From positions 1 to 5,599 of the forward strand of contig DAOVRL010000230.1 of the NCBI GenBank assembly GCA_030628155.1: a stretch of 5,599 nt of DNA, written 5' to 3'. Both the position numbers and the translations under genes were made by a program. Shown piece by piece: positions 5,346 through 5,599 of this stretch. Numbering within the stretch: the first letter of the stretch is position 1; each line of letters begins with the position of its first letter. The DNA comes from DAOVRL01 sp023128595. GTDB lineage: Bacteria > Planctomycetota > Phycisphaerae > Sedimentisphaerales > Anaerobacaceae. Below the pieces are notes generated by a model, which was not told the DNA's origin, did not search any database, and saw only the letters and a list, made by a program, of their open reading frames with translations.

Positions 5346-5599
5346 CTCTGTGGATCTTGAAGACCGGCATCTGTATCCGATAGGATTTCTGTGTACCGCT
5401 TTTAAGGGTCATTAGAATGGAAGCCAACGACAAAGCCGCTAAATCCAAAAACGCGAAAATCTGGTAGACCCTCATAATGTTGGTAAAGGAACATCTGAAT
5501 TTTGGGTATTTGAGGACTATTTTACCTTTCTGTTAAAGTATGATGTACGGTAGTTATATGAAATTTAGAGCTAATACGCCCTTTAAAATAGCCCAATAG

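Larger units (their letters stand above)
5143..5599. other. Right-end non-coding stretch, no convincing gene
   Basis: No open frame with a ribosome binding site and recognisable product was found. The deacetylase-like frame stays open for 36 codons beyond its TGA, to a TAA at 5251-5253. The region also holds a short GC hairpin, a right-pointing promoter and, after about 5468, an AT-richer tail. A minus-strand frame is open from the right edge for 25 codons to a stop near 5523; it could be the end of a gene beyond the window but is too short to judge. Confidence 0.5.

Noticed and set aside
5417..5467. Sixteen-codon lysine-rich ORF after the right-hand promoter
   Set aside because: It is too short to support on its own, with no convincing ribosome binding site; kept only as part of the finding on this region.

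Overview
The window looks like chromosomal DNA from the Planctomycetota or a related PVC-group bacterium, most likely a Phycisphaerae/Sedimentisphaerales-type heterotroph. Three things suggest this: small secreted proteins with PEP-CTERM sorting tails, a Tat-exported formylglycine sulfatase, and a second Tat-exported protein that resembles carbohydrate deacetylases. The taxonomic call is an inference from protein style; no marker gene is present.

Left half (1-1849, minus strand): an operon of three tandem paralogous genes, read right to left. A strong sigma-70-type promoter (1821-1849) is followed by the first gene (1202-1765), the second (565-1188) and a third (551 down to the window edge, cut at its PEP motif). 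Each gene is separated from the next by exactly 13 nt carrying its own ribosome binding site. Each protein has a signal peptide, a conserved FEP-TD / LYLSMYAEE / SLATITGGV core, a variable middle and a VPEP-hydrophobic-Arg tail. The second and third genes are a recent duplication: long blocks are nearly identical in DNA, and the spacer was duplicated too.

Middle (1850-2254): a gap with no convincing gene between the divergent operons. It holds a 10-bp perfect inverted repeat (2086-2095 / 2158-2167) enclosing a smaller hairpin, a possible structured RNA or leader. A weaker plus-strand promoter candidate and a good ribosome binding site lie just before the sulfatase.

Right half (2255-5142, plus strand): a two-gene unit with a 50-nt gap. 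The first gene encodes a Tat-lipoprotein sulfatase with an intact C-A-P-S-R formylglycine motif and metal ligands. The second encodes a Tat-exported protein whose spaced D-D, H, PGG and H residues suggest a divergent NodB-like deacetylase fold. Together they probably trim sulfate, and perhaps acyl groups, from an environmental sulfated glycan outside the cytoplasm. The adjacent PEP-CTERM proteins may be surface or matrix proteins of the same lifestyle, but no sequence evidence links them functionally.

Right end (5143-5599): no convincing gene. It has a short GC hairpin, a well-formed sigma-70-type promoter (perfect TATAAT, 17-bp spacer) pointing right with only a 16-codon ORF after it, and an AT-richer tail. 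No rRNA, tRNA, CRISPR array, transposase or integrase was recognised.
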